From Haliscomenobacter hydrossis DSM 1100 (lineage in GTDB: Bacteria > Bacteroidota > Bacteroidia > Chitinophagales > Saprospiraceae), in the NCBI RefSeq assembly GCF_000212735.1, contig NC_015510.1:4527001-4591000 (forward strand): a DNA stretch of 64,000 nt, written 5' to 3'. Shown here in pieces: positions 7,974 to 17,854 of the stretch (within the stretch, counting starts at the first letter, position 1; every line of letters begins with the position of its first letter). The notes below the pieces were generated by a model. That model was not told where the DNA came from and did no database searches. It saw only the letters and a program-made list of their open reading frames with translations. Both the position numbers and the translations under genes were made by a program.

Positions 7974-8936
7974 ATGGAATATAAATCCGACGTTGAAGCC
8001 GTTGACGCAATGGCACAATCTTATAAGGATCTGAAGAAGGAGATTGGAAAAGTAATTGTAGGGCAAGACGACGTGGTAAGAGCCGTCATCATCGCACTGT
8101 TTAGTAATGGACACAGTTTGCTGGTTGGGGTGCCTGGATTGGCCAAAACCCTGTTGGTAAGCACCATCGCCGAAGTACTTGACCTTGACTTTAAGCGCAT
8201 CCAATTTACCCCAGACTTGATGCCTTCGGACATCACGGGTTCAGAAATTTTGGACGAAGACCGCCACTTCAAGTTCAACCGTGGCCCCCTGTTCTCCAAT
8301 ATCGTACTGGCTGACGAAATCAACCGTACCCCGCCCAAAACGCAAGCCGCGCTTTTGGAAGCCATGCAAGAAAGATCGGTCACTGTCAGTGGTACCCGGC
8401 ATGAATTGCCGAAGCCTTTCTTTGTATTGGCCACCCAAAACCCCATCGAGCAAGAAGGTACTTACCCATTGCCCGAAGCCCAGCTCGACCGTTTTATGTT
8501 CAACATCACGCTGGATTACCCTTCTTATGAGGAGGAACTGGATGTGGTACGTGGCACCACCATGGTACAAGAAATCAAATTGAACCACATCCTGACCGGC
8601 GCGCAAATCCTGGGCTTTCAACAATTGATCCGCAAGATCCCCATTGCTGACAACGTGTTGCGGTATGCTGTTTCACTGGCGACCAAAACCCGTCCCAAAA
8701 CACCCATGGCCACGGATATGGTGAACAATTACATCTCCTGGGGAGCAGGGCCACGCGCCTCTCAGTACCTGGTACTGGGTGCCAAATGCCACGCGGCCAT
8801 CAGTGGCAAGTATTCTCCAGATATTGAAGATATACAAACCATCGCCAACTACGTGCTGCGCCACCGGATTGTACGCAACTACAAAGCGGAAGCCGAGGGC
8901 ATCTCCGAAGAGGACATCATCAAAAGTTTATTCTGA
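7974..8936 (+). CDS. MoxR family AAA+ ATPase
   Basis: 320 residues, full-length MoxR. Walker A is GVPGLAKTLL (about residue 52), followed by FKRIQFTPDLMPSDITGSEI. Walker B is VLADEINRTPPKTQAALLEAM, sensor 1 is FFVLATQNPIEQEGTYPLPEAQLDRF cut before 20 residues, and the lid carries GAGPRASQYLVLGAKCHA. MoxR ATPases act as chaperones that activate VWA/DUF58 partners or metal-dependent enzymes. The usual DUF58 and VWA genes do not follow; a terminator at 8972 closes the unit, so the partner must be elsewhere. Confidence 0.93.
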   Translation: MEYKSDVEAVDAMAQSYKDLKKEIGKVIVGQDDVVRAVIIALFSNGHSLLVGVPGLAKTLLVSTIAEVLDLDFKRIQFTPDLMPSDITGSEILDEDRHFKFNRGPLFSNIVLADEINRTPPKTQAALLEAMQERSVTVSGTRHELPKPFFVLATQNPIEQEGTYPLPEAQLDRFMFNITLDYPSYEEELDVVRGTTMVQEIKLNHILTGAQILGFQQLIRKIPIADNVLRYAVSLATKTRPKTPMATDMVNNYISWGAGPRASQYLVLGAKCHAAISGKYSPDIEDIQTIANYVLRHRIVRNYKAEAEGISEEDIIKSLF

Positions 8937-8971
8937 GTATTATGACGCCATAGTTTTTTTGTTTTTTTTTG

Positions 8972-9006
8972 AAACGGCGCGGAGCATTTCTGCGCCGTTT
9001 TGTATT
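8972..9006 (+). terminator. Rho-independent terminator after moxR
   Basis: Perfect 9-bp stem AAACGGCGC / GCGCCGTTT with an 11-nt loop, followed by a T-rich tail. It lies 36 bp after the moxR stop. Confidence 0.85.
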
Positions 9007-9093
9007 TATATCGCCTCAAGACCTAATTTTTTTCCCATTTTCTGTGAGTGGTTCTGGAAAATTTTGTACTCTTATCGGTGAAACAAGTCAGTC

Positions 9094-10191
9094 ATGTCTC
9101 GTAAGTATTTTTGGGATTTGCTATTGTGCCTCGGATTGTGCTATTGTTTTGGATCGAGTTGTACCAAAGATAGCCCCGAAAAACCTTTGCCTCCGGCGCT
9201 TGGAAAGCTCAATGAGCTGACCGTAGTGATGGATACCGTTTGGTGGCAGGGAAGCATCGGCAATCAGGTTCGCCAACGCTATGCAGCGGCTTTCCCCTTT
9301 GTGTCTCCGGCTCAGCCCTTGTTCAACATTCAATACCTTTCGCCGAATCGTTTTTTGACCAATCCCAAGTTTTTGGCGCAGCGAAATTGTTTGGTGGTGA
9401 TCCGCAAATATTCGGCGAACCCGCAAGAACAGGCTTTGGCCAAAATCATTGAAAGCCGCCTCAGTCAGGAACAACTGAAGCAATGGCGCGATAACCAGGC
9501 TTTTGCCATCGATAAAGTATGGGCCGACCCCCAGCGGGTGATGGTCATTGCGGTAAGTGATGAAAAACAAGCCGCTAGCCTCTGGGAGCAGTATTACCCG
9601 ATGATGTACGATAAAATCCGCGAAAATGAGGTGCCCATTCACGAATCAACCTTGTTTCGCAAAAAGCCCGATGAAGCACTCAACCGCAAGATTTGGGAAA
9701 AACATAAAATCGATCTGGACCTACCCAAAGGCACCCAATTGCTGAGTGCCATAGATTCCGTTTCCTGGTTGCACTATCTTTATCCTGATGGGGGAGGAAA
9801 TTTGTGGATTTTGATTCGCCACACTACGGTAGGGGAACAAATTCAAGCGGGAAAAGCCCCCGAGGCTACGCTGCGCGGTATTTTGCAACGCACCCCAGCA
9901 CCAAATGCGATGAGGGGCGGAGGTTTCATTCAAATAGAAACAAAAAATCCAGCCCTGTTTGCCAGTACCATCCGCTACCAAAAAACAATCCCCGCCACGG
10001 AATGGCGAGGATTGTGGTCTCTTGGCAATAGCAATAGCAATGGTCCATTTCTGATTCAACTGCCGGATTTTCCGCCCGGAGCACCAGTCTTGCTGGCTGG
10101 ATTCCTGGACAGCAAAAATTCCAATCAAGCCGAAAAACTGCTGGAATTGCAATTCTTGTTGCAGCGGCAGCGGACGGAAACCAAACCGTAG
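9094..10191 (+). CDS. DUF4837 family lipoprotein
   Basis: 365 residues. A hydrophobic N-terminus ends in FGSSC, a lipobox, so the protein is probably a lipoprotein. The body starts with GKLNELTVVMDTVWWQGSIG, the hallmark beginning of the Bacteroidota-specific DUF4837 family. The rest alternates beta strands and helices (YLSPNRFLTNPKFLAQRNCL; LHYLYPDGGGNLWILIRHT). No enzymatic motif is visible and no function is known. The gene is monocistronic and converges on htpG across a TTTTCGC repeat. Confidence 0.88.
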   Translation: MSRKYFWDLLLCLGLCYCFGSSCTKDSPEKPLPPALGKLNELTVVMDTVWWQGSIGNQVRQRYAAAFPFVSPAQPLFNIQYLSPNRFLTNPKFLAQRNCLVVIRKYSANPQEQALAKIIESRLSQEQLKQWRDNQAFAIDKVWADPQRVMVIAVSDEKQAASLWEQYYPMMYDKIRENEVPIHESTLFRKKPDEALNRKIWEKHKIDLDLPKGTQLLSAIDSVSWLHYLYPDGGGNLWILIRHTTVGEQIQAGKAPEATLRGILQRTPAPNAMRGGGFIQIETKNPALFASTIRYQKTIPATEWRGLWSLGNSNSNGPFLIQLPDFPPGAPVLLAGFLDSKNSNQAEKLLELQFLLQRQRTETKP

Positions 10192-10194
10192 AAG

Positions 10195-10290
10195 CTAAAA
10201 GCGAATAGCGAAAAGTAAAGCGACATTGACCCACAAAATGGAATCTGTCCAATAGGTGCTTTTCGCTTTTCGCTTTTCGCTTTTCGCTTA
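10195..10290. repeat. TTTTCGC heptamer inverted repeat between convergent genes
   Basis: The left arm has GCTAAAAGCGAATAGCGAAA words. The right arm (10258-10290) has about five tandem TTTTCGC heptamers. It fills the gap between the DUF4837 stop and the htpG stop and overlaps the latter. Likely a bidirectional terminator (inference). Confidence 0.75.
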
Positions 10291-12156
10291 CAATTGTGCT
10301 AGGCTGCGTTTCGTAAACTCCGCCAAGTCCGCTCCCTTCAACATGCCTTGATTCAACAAAGCCAATTGGTAGAGGTATTTGGCGAGGGAAGTACGGCGTT
10401 GCTCGTCGGTTTCCTGAAGAATCTTTTTGGCCACCAGTTCGTGGTTGCCATTGACGACTACCTGAAAAGAGTCGGGTAACCCATCCAGATTCATGCCCTG
10501 CATGGCCTGCATTTCTTTCATGCGGCGCATAAACTCGGGGCGGGTAATCACCACTGGTGCATCTTGTGGCGACAAAGCCTGGATCTCAACCCGTGCAGCA
10601 ACACCCGTTACCACCGTATTGAAGAGTTCCTGAACTTTGGTTTTTTCCTCCTCATTCAGTACCAATTCTGGCTTCTCATCTTTTTGGATGAGGTTGTTGA
10701 TGGTATCGGAGTCGACCCGTACAAACACCACCGAGCCCAATTTGTATTCCAGTTGCTGCATGAATGGCCCATCAATCATGGGTTGATCCATGATGAGGAC
10801 TTCATAGCCGTAATCTTTGCAAGCTTCAATTTGGGTATGTTGGGTATCTGGCTGGTTGGCGTAGATGAGTACCGTTTTGTTGTGCTTGTCAGTTTGGGTA
10901 GGTTTTACTTTCTCCACGTATTCTTCGATGGGGAAAAACTGGCCTTCCAGGTTTTTTACCAAAGCATACTTGATGGCTTTTTCGTAAAACTTCTCGTCGC
11001 TGAGCATGCCGTATTTGACGAAGATGCCCAGGTCACTCCATTTGGATTCAAAGTCAGCGCGGTCTTTGCTGAACAATTCCCCCAGCTTATCTGCCACCTT
11101 TTTGGTGATGAATCCGCTGATTCTTTTTACGTTGCTATCGGCCTGCAAGTACGAACGTGATACGTTGAGGGGGATATCAGGAGAATCGATGACCCCGTGC
11201 AAGAGGGTCAAAAATTCAGGTACAATTTCCTTGACACTATCGGTGACAAACACCTGATTGGAGTACAGCTGGATTTTGTTGCGCTGAAGCTCCAGGCTAT
11301 TGCCCAATTTGGGGAAGTATAAAATCCCGTTGAGGGTAAAAGGATAATCGATGTTGAGGTGTATCCAGAACAAAGGTGCATCGTAGCTGTAAGGATACAA
11401 CTCGCGGTAAAAATCGCGGTAATCTTCGTCCGTTAAATCAGCGGGTTGTTTGCGCCAGGCCGGATCAGGATTGTTGATGATGTTGTCCACCTGAATGGTA
11501 CGCTCGGTTTTTTCCTCGCCCTCACCTTCTTCGATGGTTTCGTCTTTGCTGCCAAACTGGATGGGCACCGGCAAAAACTTACAGTATTTTTCCAACAAAC
11601 CCTCGATGCGCTCATTTCCCAGGAACTCCTCGCTGTCTTCAGCCACGTGCAAGATGACGTCTGTTCCGCGGGTATCTTTTTCAATGTTTTCCAGGGTGTA
11701 TTCCGGATTGCCCTCACAGATCCAGCGCACGGCAGCGCTGCCTTCTTGCCAGGACTTGGTTTGTACTTCTACCGATGCCGCTACCATAAAAGCAGAGTAG
11801 AAACCCAAACCAAAATTACCGATGATGTTGGTTTCGTCTTTGTATTTTTCTAGGAACTCCTGAGCACTGGAGAAAGCCACCTGGTTGAGGTATTTTTTCA
11901 CCTCTTCCTCGGTCATCCCGATGCCGTTGTCGCGGATGGTGATGGTTTTGGCGTCTTTGTCAATCAGGATTTCAATTTTGAGATCGCCCAACTCCCCTTT
12001 GGCCTCCCCGCGGCGCGAAAGTGCTTTTAGTTTGTTGCTGGCATCCACAGCATTGGATACCAATTCGCGGAGGAATATTTCGTGATCAGAATACAGGAAG
12101 CGTTTGATGATGGGGAAAATGTTTTCCGTTTGTACGGCTATGTTTCCTTTTTGCAT
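10288..12156 (-). CDS. htpG: Molecular chaperone HtpG (Hsp90)
   Basis: 622 residues, normal length for bacterial Hsp90. The N-terminal GHKL ATPase shows FLRELVSNAVDASNKLKALS (N-box), DNGIGMTEEEV (G1) and GNFGLGFYSAFM (G2 lid). The middle domain has YPFTLNGILYFPKLGNSLE and the catalytic-loop region NVSRSYLQ. The C-terminal dimerisation domain ends with LAEFTKRSLAQL. It is a cytosolic ATP-dependent chaperone. Transcribed alone; about 700 bp of non-coding sequence lies upstream. Confidence 0.97.
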   Translation of the reverse strand: MQKGNIAVQTENIFPIIKRFLYSDHEIFLRELVSNAVDASNKLKALSRRGEAKGELGDLKIEILIDKDAKTITIRDNGIGMTEEEVKKYLNQVAFSSAQEFLEKYKDETNIIGNFGLGFYSAFMVAASVEVQTKSWQEGSAAVRWICEGNPEYTLENIEKDTRGTDVILHVAEDSEEFLGNERIEGLLEKYCKFLPVPIQFGSKDETIEEGEGEEKTERTIQVDNIINNPDPAWRKQPADLTDEDYRDFYRELYPYSYDAPLFWIHLNIDYPFTLNGILYFPKLGNSLELQRNKIQLYSNQVFVTDSVKEIVPEFLTLLHGVIDSPDIPLNVSRSYLQADSNVKRISGFITKKVADKLGELFSKDRADFESKWSDLGIFVKYGMLSDEKFYEKAIKYALVKNLEGQFFPIEEYVEKVKPTQTDKHNKTVLIYANQPDTQHTQIEACKDYGYEVLIMDQPMIDGPFMQQLEYKLGSVVFVRVDSDTINNLIQKDEKPELVLNEEEKTKVQELFNTVVTGVAARVEIQALSPQDAPVVITRPEFMRRMKEMQAMQGMNLDGLPDSFQVVVNGNHELVAKKILQETDEQRRTSLAKYLYQLALLNQGMLKGADLAEFTKRSLAQL

Positions 12157-12589
12157 GGCTATAGCGTTTTTTATCTTTTAGGAATACCAGTCAAACAACA
12201 TGCCATGCTACCATATGCTGCCATTTTGACACGATATGAGTTGTGCAAGCTGACTTCGGATTTCGAAAGCATTTTATTGAGCCAGATCGTCGCTTTGCAA
12301 TCGTGGTGTTATACCCTTAACTTGGTATTTTTGCTTAATTATAAAAAAAGCAATACATGTGGGTTGAAAAAGTAGTTCAAATTGCTTTACTTTGTGGTAC
12401 AATTTTATTCTTACCAAAAAGAGCTTTCTACACATTTTGCACAATTCCTGTGCTCAATCTCTGTCTACACATACCAACTGTATTTCGTGGCATTTTATCA
12501 TGCACTACTTGCTTTGTATTGCCTTTTGTGTGACAAAAAGCAACACCAACAAGAGCTTGCAGTGAACTGAACGATCAACAAAGGGGGGA

Positions 12590-12770
12590 CGCTTGATCCG
12601 GAGGTTCACTGCTCATTTTTATTTGGATCGGCCATCCAGATGACGACCGCTGTTCAACAGTGCAGTCCAGTTATTTTTTATGCCTGATCCAATCATCAAT
12701 TTCGGAAGTAAACCTGAATGGATATTTAGGGCCGGTTCCAATTTAGGGGGGAGAACCGGCTTTTTTTTTT
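12590..12770 (+). ncRNA. Candidate small RNA ending at an orphan terminator
   Basis: The 12157-12870 gap holds no convincing protein gene. A textbook terminator at 12731-12770 on the plus strand has no plus-strand gene before it. Local pairing such as GATCCG/CGGATC-like segments and CTGTTCAACAG just upstream fits a structured transcript. The start is a guess; no Rfam family was recognised. Confidence 0.3.
12731..12770 (+). terminator. Strong Rho-independent terminator without an upstream gene
   Basis: Perfect 8-bp stem GCCGGTTC (12731-12738) / GAACCGGC (12753-12760) followed by ten T residues. It points in plus direction, away from htpG and toward the oxidoreductase gene. Confidence 0.85.
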
Positions 12771-12870
12771 CTTACCAATGTCCCCTATTCTCCAATTACC
12801 AATCTTCGTTCATTAAATTCATCCTATCTTAGCTGGGTACACCACTTTTCACAATTCTAATTGTGTATCT

Positions 12871-14193
12871 ATGTCCAATCGCAGAGATTTTATGAAAAAC
12901 ACGGCTCTTGCCGGAGCAGGATTTTTGGTGACGCCACAACTTTTCTCTTTTACGGGTTCGCCCAACGAAAAAATCGTCGTTGGTGCTGTTGGCACCAACA
13001 GCCGAGGCTTTTTTCTGGCGCGGATGTTTGCCAAGATGCCCAATGTGGAAGTGGCCTACATCTGTGATGTGGATGAAAAAGTTCTGGAAAAAACCATTGC
13101 GGACATTGAAAAGGTTTCCGGGAAAAAGCCCAAAGCCTACAAAGATGTACGCAAAATGCTGGAAGAAAAAGACCTGGATGCCATCCTCATTGCTGCCCCC
13201 GATCACTGGCATGCTCCGGCGGCACTCATGGCACTACAGGCCGGCAAACACGTATACGTGGAAAAACCCTGCTCGCACAATCCGGCGGAGGGTGAAATCC
13301 TGGTGCAGGCCATGGCCAAATATGGAAAACTGGTACAAATGGGCAGCCAACGCCGTTCTTTTCCCAGGGTGATCGAGGCCATGCAAGCCCTCAAAGATGG
13401 TGTCATCGGGCGGCCTTATTTTGCCAAAGGTTGGTACGCCAACAACCGCAAGCCGATTGGCGTCGGCAAAAAAGTGGCCCCACCGGCCAACCTCGACTTT
13501 GATCTGTGGCAAGGGCCTGCTCCCCGTCGCGAATTTCAGGACAACCTGGTACATTACAACTGGCACTGGTTTTGGCATTGGGGCACAGGTGAAGCACTCA
13601 ACAATGGTACCCACGAGCTGGACGTGATGCGTTGGGGCCTGGGCGTTGATTTTCCCAGCCGGGTAACTTCTGCTGGAGGGCGTTACGCCTACAAAGATGA
13701 TTGGGAAACACCTGACACCCAGAGTATCAGCTACGAATTTTCCAACAATACTTCCATGCTTTGGGAAGGCCGTAGTTGCAATGGTTTCCCAGGCGAGGGT
13801 GTAGGACGTGGGGTGATTTTTTACGGAGACAAAGGAACCCTGTCCATCCCCGGCGGAGACGACTACAAAGTGTACGACCTGGATAACAAACTGGTAAAGG
13901 AGGTAAAAACGAATTTGCAGGAAGCTCAGCGCACCAATACCATGGGCATGGGTGAATTGCTGGATGGCCTGCACCTGACCAATTTTGCGGAAAGTATTCG
14001 CGGCAAACAACAGTTGACTTGCCCGATCGCCGAAGGCCATAAATCTACATTATTGCCTCAGTTGGGCAACATCGCCCTGCGTACCGGAGCAGTGCTTACT
14101 TGTGATCCGAGCAATGGCCACATCCTCAAAAATAAAGCGGCCATGAAATTGTGGAGCAGAACGTATGAGAAGGGGTGGGAGATGAAATTATGA
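12871..14193 (+). CDS. Gfo/Idh/MocA family oxidoreductase, Tat-exported
   Basis: 440 residues. The N-terminus has a twin-arginine signal (SNRRDFMKNTALAGAGF), so it is probably exported folded to the periplasm. The Rossmann domain follows, with VVGAVGTNSRGFFLARMF and DVDEKVLEKT. The family EKP motif is present as HVYVEKPCSHNPAEGE (about residue 130). The C-terminal domain contains WHWFWHWGTGEALNNGTHELD, typical of Bacteroidota/Planctomycete secreted members. These NAD(P)-dependent enzymes oxidise sugars or inositols; the substrate is not predictable. It converges on the gene at 14288. Confidence 0.9.
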   Translation: MSNRRDFMKNTALAGAGFLVTPQLFSFTGSPNEKIVVGAVGTNSRGFFLARMFAKMPNVEVAYICDVDEKVLEKTIADIEKVSGKKPKAYKDVRKMLEEKDLDAILIAAPDHWHAPAALMALQAGKHVYVEKPCSHNPAEGEILVQAMAKYGKLVQMGSQRRSFPRVIEAMQALKDGVIGRPYFAKGWYANNRKPIGVGKKVAPPANLDFDLWQGPAPRREFQDNLVHYNWHWFWHWGTGEALNNGTHELDVMRWGLGVDFPSRVTSAGGRYAYKDDWETPDTQSISYEFSNNTSMLWEGRSCNGFPGEGVGRGVIFYGDKGTLSIPGGDDYKVYDLDNKLVKEVKTNLQEAQRTNTMGMGELLDGLHLTNFAESIRGKQQLTCPIAEGHKSTLLPQLGNIALRTGAVLTCDPSNGHILKNKAAMKLWSRTYEKGWEMKL

Positions 14194-14288
14194 AAGTGAA
14201 AAACTAAAAGTGAAAAGTGAAAAATATACGGAGAAAAACCGCGTCTATGCCGCTTTTACTTTTCATTTTTCATTTTTCACTTTTCATT
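14194..14288. repeat. TTTTCAC heptamer inverted repeat between convergent genes
   Basis: Left arm of AAAAGTG words (14200-14224) and right arm of TTTTCAT/TTTTCAC words (14254-14288), with a loop of about 30 nt. Same word family as 22241. Confidence 0.72.
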
Positions 14289-14761
14289 TAATTGATCTTA
14301 TCAAGGCAGTCAATCACCGCTTTCAACATCACAAACATCGGCTCACGGCCTTCTTTGCTTACGGGAGAATCTTCGTCGTCCAAAAGGGCATCTTCGATGA
14401 AGGCGAGCAGGTCTTCCTGATTGGTTTCTTCAAAAAACTCATCGAGCCTTTCGCGGAATTTTTTCCCCACATTGGCTTCCATTTTTTCCCAACTTGCTTC
14501 TTCCGCATCGGAAAGCATGTCGGAGGTAACCGGAGCAATGGGATCGACCTTGAGGCGGACGGCTTCCCAAATGATCAGCAATAGGTAGAGCAGGAAATCT
14601 TTTTCTTCCTCGCTAAACGTAGCCTCGTCTTCACCAAAGATGTAAGCCATCAGCTCGGACTGCTGACTTTCAATGGATTCAAGGGCAGCATCATAACGCT
14701 CATCAGAGTCACTAATGGCGTCGATGGCGAGGTCGATGGTTTTTTCTTCGATGAAAATCAT
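14288..14761 (-). CDS. Hypothetical acidic helical protein
   Basis: 157 residues from the ATG at 14761. The longer open frame runs through the repeat at 14792 and is rejected. The protein is strongly acidic and predicted all-helical, without signal peptide or membrane segment. It has a central leucine-rich helix (EKDFLLYLLLIIWEAVRL) and ends LDDEDSPVSKEGREPMFVML. I do not recognise the family. It lies downstream of carB on the same strand, separated by a repeat element, so cotranscription is uncertain. Confidence 0.7.
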   Translation of the reverse strand: MIFIEEKTIDLAIDAISDSDERYDAALESIESQQSELMAYIFGEDEATFSEEEKDFLLYLLLIIWEAVRLKVDPIAPVTSDMLSDAEEASWEKMEANVGKKFRERLDEFFEETNQEDLLAFIEDALLDDEDSPVSKEGREPMFVMLKAVIDCLDKIN

Positions 14762-14791
14762 GGCAAGGGATTTTGGAGGGTTTAATTTTAT

Positions 14792-14907
14792 AAGGTTCGA
14801 AGTTCGGGGGGTCGAAGTTCGGGGGTTCATGAACCGTGCACCTCGGCTTCGTTCGGCGACCGGTTTATGAACCCCCGAACTCACGATCCTTCGAACCCCA
14901 AAACCCT
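14792..14907. repeat. GGTTCG-word inverted repeat between carB and the next gene
   Basis: Left words GGTTCGAA/GTTCGGGG and right words CCCCCGAAC / CTTCGAACCCC around a loop with CCTCGGCTTCGTTCGGCGAC, the reverse complement of the loop at 3879. It abuts the carB stop. Confidence 0.78.
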
Positions 14908-17722
14908 ACCGCGTCAAATACATTGACCGATTCCGATCCAATTCCCTGAAGAACGGATCGCTCAAGTCCCGAATATAGCGAATTTCTTCACCCGTAGACT
15001 TCATTTCTGGTCCCAATTGTTTGTCCACATTCGGGAATTTGTCAAAACTGAACACGGGCACTTTGATGGCAAAACCACTTGGTTGTGGTTTGATGTCGAA
15101 GTCTTTCAATTTATGCGTACCCAGCATCACCAGCGTGGCGATTTTGAGGTAAGGTACTTTATAAGCCTTGGCGATGAACGGCGTAGTACGCGAAGCCCGT
15201 GGGTTGGCTTCGATCACATACACATGATTGTCTTTGATGGCAAACTGGATGTTGATCAAACCACGGATGTTGAGGGCGCGGGCCAGTTTTTCGGCGTGTT
15301 CCACCATGGTGGCAACGGCATCAACCGAAAGGCTGTAAGTAGGCAGCACCGCTGAACTGTCGCCGGAGTGGATGCCCGCCGGTTCGATGTGCTCCATGAT
15401 GCCCATGATGTGGATGTCTTCCCCGTCAAAAATGGCGTCGATTTCCGCTTCTTTGGCCCGATCCAGGAAGTGGTCGATCAAGACTTTGTTCTCCGGCATG
15501 TGTTTGAAGATCGACAACACGTGGCGCTCTACCTCCTGGTCGTTGATTACTATGCGCATGCTCTGCCCGCCGAGTACGTAGCTGGGGCGCACCAATACGG
15601 GGTAACCCACCTTGTTGGCAATGCGGATGGCCTCATCCACGTCGTCGGCTACGCCGTAGTCGGGGTAAGGAATTTCCAGTTCTTTGAGCAAATCGGAGAA
15701 AGCACCACGGTCTTCGGCCAGGTCCATGTTGGCAAAACTGGTGCCGATGATTTTGATGCCTTTTTTATGCAGGGTTTCGGCCAGTTTGAGGGCAGTTTGG
15801 CCACCCAATTGGACGATGACTCCCTCTGGTTTTTCCAGTTCGATGATTTCTTCGAGGTGCTCCCAAAATACGGGTTCAAAATAAAGCTTATCGGCCATGT
15901 CGAAATCGGTCGACACCGTTTCGGGGTTACAATTGACCATGATGGCCTCGTAGCCCGCTTCTTTGATGGCCAAAAGGCCGTGTACACAGCAATAATCGAA
16001 CTCAATGCCTTGCCCGATGCGGTTGGGGCCAGAGCCTAAGACGATGATTTTTTTGCGATCCGAAGGAATACTTTCGTTTTCGCTGTCAAAAGTGGAATAA
16101 TAATAAGGTGTCTTGGCTTCGAATTCTGCCGCACAAGTATCCACCATCTTATAAGTACGGCGGATGTTGAGTTTTTTCCGTGCGGCGGTTACCTCTTCTT
16201 CTTTGACCCGGATGGTCCAGGCAATTTGCGCGTCGGAATAACCTACTTCTTTGAGTTCGCGGAAAAAATCCACGGGGATATCCTCCGGGACGTTGTAGCG
16301 GTTCAGCTGTAGTTCGTATTTTTCCAAACGTTTGATCTGCTTCAGGAACCAGGGGTCTATTTTGGTCAGCTTTTGGATGGTTTGTAGTGGAACCCCCAGG
16401 CGAATAGCGTCTTTGATGCGGAAAATCCGATCATCACTCGCTACTTCCAAACGGGCCAGAACATCCTCAACTTTGATCCACTCCTTGATGTCACTGCCCA
16501 GGCCTTTGCGGCCATTTTCCAGCGATTGACAGGCTTTTTGGAGGGCTTCCAGGAAGTTCCGTCCGATGGCCATGACCTCGCCTACCGATTTCATTTGTAG
16601 CCCCAGGCTGGTATCCGACCCCGGGAATTTATCAAAATTCCAACGCGGCATTTTAACGATGACGTAGTCGAGCGTAGGCTCGAAAAATGCCGAAGTGGTT
16701 TTGGTGATTTGGTTTTTGAGCTCATCCAGATGGTAGCCGAGGGCCAATTTTGCCGAAATTTTGGCAATCGGATACCCCGTTGCCTTACTGGCCAGGGCCG
16801 AAGAACGCGATACCCGTGGGTTGATCTCGATGACGATGAGCTTTTCGGTTACAGGGTCCTGGGCAAACTGAATGTTGCAGCCCCCGGAAAAATTACCCAG
16901 TGAGCGCATGGCCAGAATGGCCTGGTCACGCATGTCTTGGTAAGCCGTATCCGAAAGGGTCATGGCTGGAGCAACGGTGATGCTATCGCCCGTGTGAATC
17001 CCCATCGGGTCAAAGTTTTCGACGGTACAAATGATGACTACACTGTCATTTTTGTCGCGCAGCAACTCCAACTCAAACTCTTTCCAGCCCAACACGGCTT
17101 TTTCTACCAGTACTTCGTGAGTAGGGGAGGCATTCAGACCCCGGCGCAAGGCCGCGTCAAATTCCTCTTCTTTGTGCACAAAACCGCCACCAGTTCCCCC
17201 CAAGGTGTACGAAGGGCGAATCACCAGCGGGAAGCCGATTTTTTGCGCTGCTTCTTTGCCTTCCAAAAAGGAGTTGGCAATGAAGGAAGGAGCTACGTCC
17301 AGACCAATGTCGATCATGTGCTGCCGGAAAGCCTCGCGGTTTTCGGTCAACTCGATGGCGGCGATATCGACCCCAATCATACGTACGCCGTATTTGTCCC
17401 AAACGCCCATCTTATCGGCCTCAATGGCCAGGTTGAGGGCAGTTTGGCCACCCATGGTGGGCAATACGGCATCAATTTTGCGTTCCTCCAAAATCTGGAC
17501 GATGCTTTCCACGGTCAGCGGTAGCAAGTACACATTGTCTGCCGTGACCGGGTCGGTCATGATGGTTGCAGGGTTGGAGTTGATGAGGGAGACTTCGATT
17601 CCTTCTTCGCGCAAAGAGCGGGAAGCTTGTGAACCGGAGTAATCAAATTCACAGGCCTGACCAATAATAATGGGCCCACTCCCGATGATCAGTACTGACT
17701 TGATGGTATTGTCCTTAGGCAT
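14906..17722 (-). CDS. carB: Carbamoyl-phosphate synthase large subunit, short form
   Basis: 938 residues. Two ATP-grasp halves are visible: the first begins SVLIIGSGPIIIGQACEFDY and contains PSYTLGGTGGGFV; the second begins IIVLGSGPNRIGQGIEFDYC and contains RPSYVLGGQSMRIV. Each half ends with an ATP/Mg site of the type VIEINPRVSRSSALASKATG / VIEANPRASRTTPFIAKAY. The enzyme makes carbamoyl phosphate for pyrimidine and arginine synthesis. The protein stops where the E. coli enzyme begins its roughly 135-residue C-terminal allosteric MGS domain, so UMP/ornithine regulation through that domain is absent, as is common in Bacteroidota. Confidence 0.96.
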   Translation of the reverse strand: MPKDNTIKSVLIIGSGPIIIGQACEFDYSGSQASRSLREEGIEVSLINSNPATIMTDPVTADNVYLLPLTVESIVQILEERKIDAVLPTMGGQTALNLAIEADKMGVWDKYGVRMIGVDIAAIELTENREAFRQHMIDIGLDVAPSFIANSFLEGKEAAQKIGFPLVIRPSYTLGGTGGGFVHKEEEFDAALRRGLNASPTHEVLVEKAVLGWKEFELELLRDKNDSVVIICTVENFDPMGIHTGDSITVAPAMTLSDTAYQDMRDQAILAMRSLGNFSGGCNIQFAQDPVTEKLIVIEINPRVSRSSALASKATGYPIAKISAKLALGYHLDELKNQITKTTSAFFEPTLDYVIVKMPRWNFDKFPGSDTSLGLQMKSVGEVMAIGRNFLEALQKACQSLENGRKGLGSDIKEWIKVEDVLARLEVASDDRIFRIKDAIRLGVPLQTIQKLTKIDPWFLKQIKRLEKYELQLNRYNVPEDIPVDFFRELKEVGYSDAQIAWTIRVKEEEVTAARKKLNIRRTYKMVDTCAAEFEAKTPYYYSTFDSENESIPSDRKKIIVLGSGPNRIGQGIEFDYCCVHGLLAIKEAGYEAIMVNCNPETVSTDFDMADKLYFEPVFWEHLEEIIELEKPEGVIVQLGGQTALKLAETLHKKGIKIIGTSFANMDLAEDRGAFSDLLKELEIPYPDYGVADDVDEAIRIANKVGYPVLVRPSYVLGGQSMRIVINDQEVERHVLSIFKHMPENKVLIDHFLDRAKEAEIDAIFDGEDIHIMGIMEHIEPAGIHSGDSSAVLPTYSLSVDAVATMVEHAEKLARALNIRGLINIQFAIKDNHVYVIEANPRASRTTPFIAKAYKVPYLKIATLVMLGTHKLKDFDIKPQPSGFAIKVPVFSFDKFPNVDKQLGPEMKSTGEEIRYIRDLSDPFFRELDRNRSMYLTR

Positions 17723-17854
17723 GGCTTACTCGTTTCCAAATTGCCCGCAAAGGTAATCATTGCTAAAGGATTTAAGTACAGGTAAATAAAATTTCGTGCA
17801 ATAATTTTGCATGTTTTACAGCGCCTGAAATGGTGATTGTGCACAAAATCCTGA

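Noticed and set aside
12382..12570. Small open frame of 62 residues in the htpG upstream gap
   Set aside because: Composition is Tyr/Cys/Leu rich without any family feature; it lies in AT-rich non-coding DNA and has no supported start signal.
15368..16039. 223-residue plus-strand frame opposite carB
   Set aside because: Antisense shadow; the carB ATP-grasp motifs on the minus strand are unambiguous.
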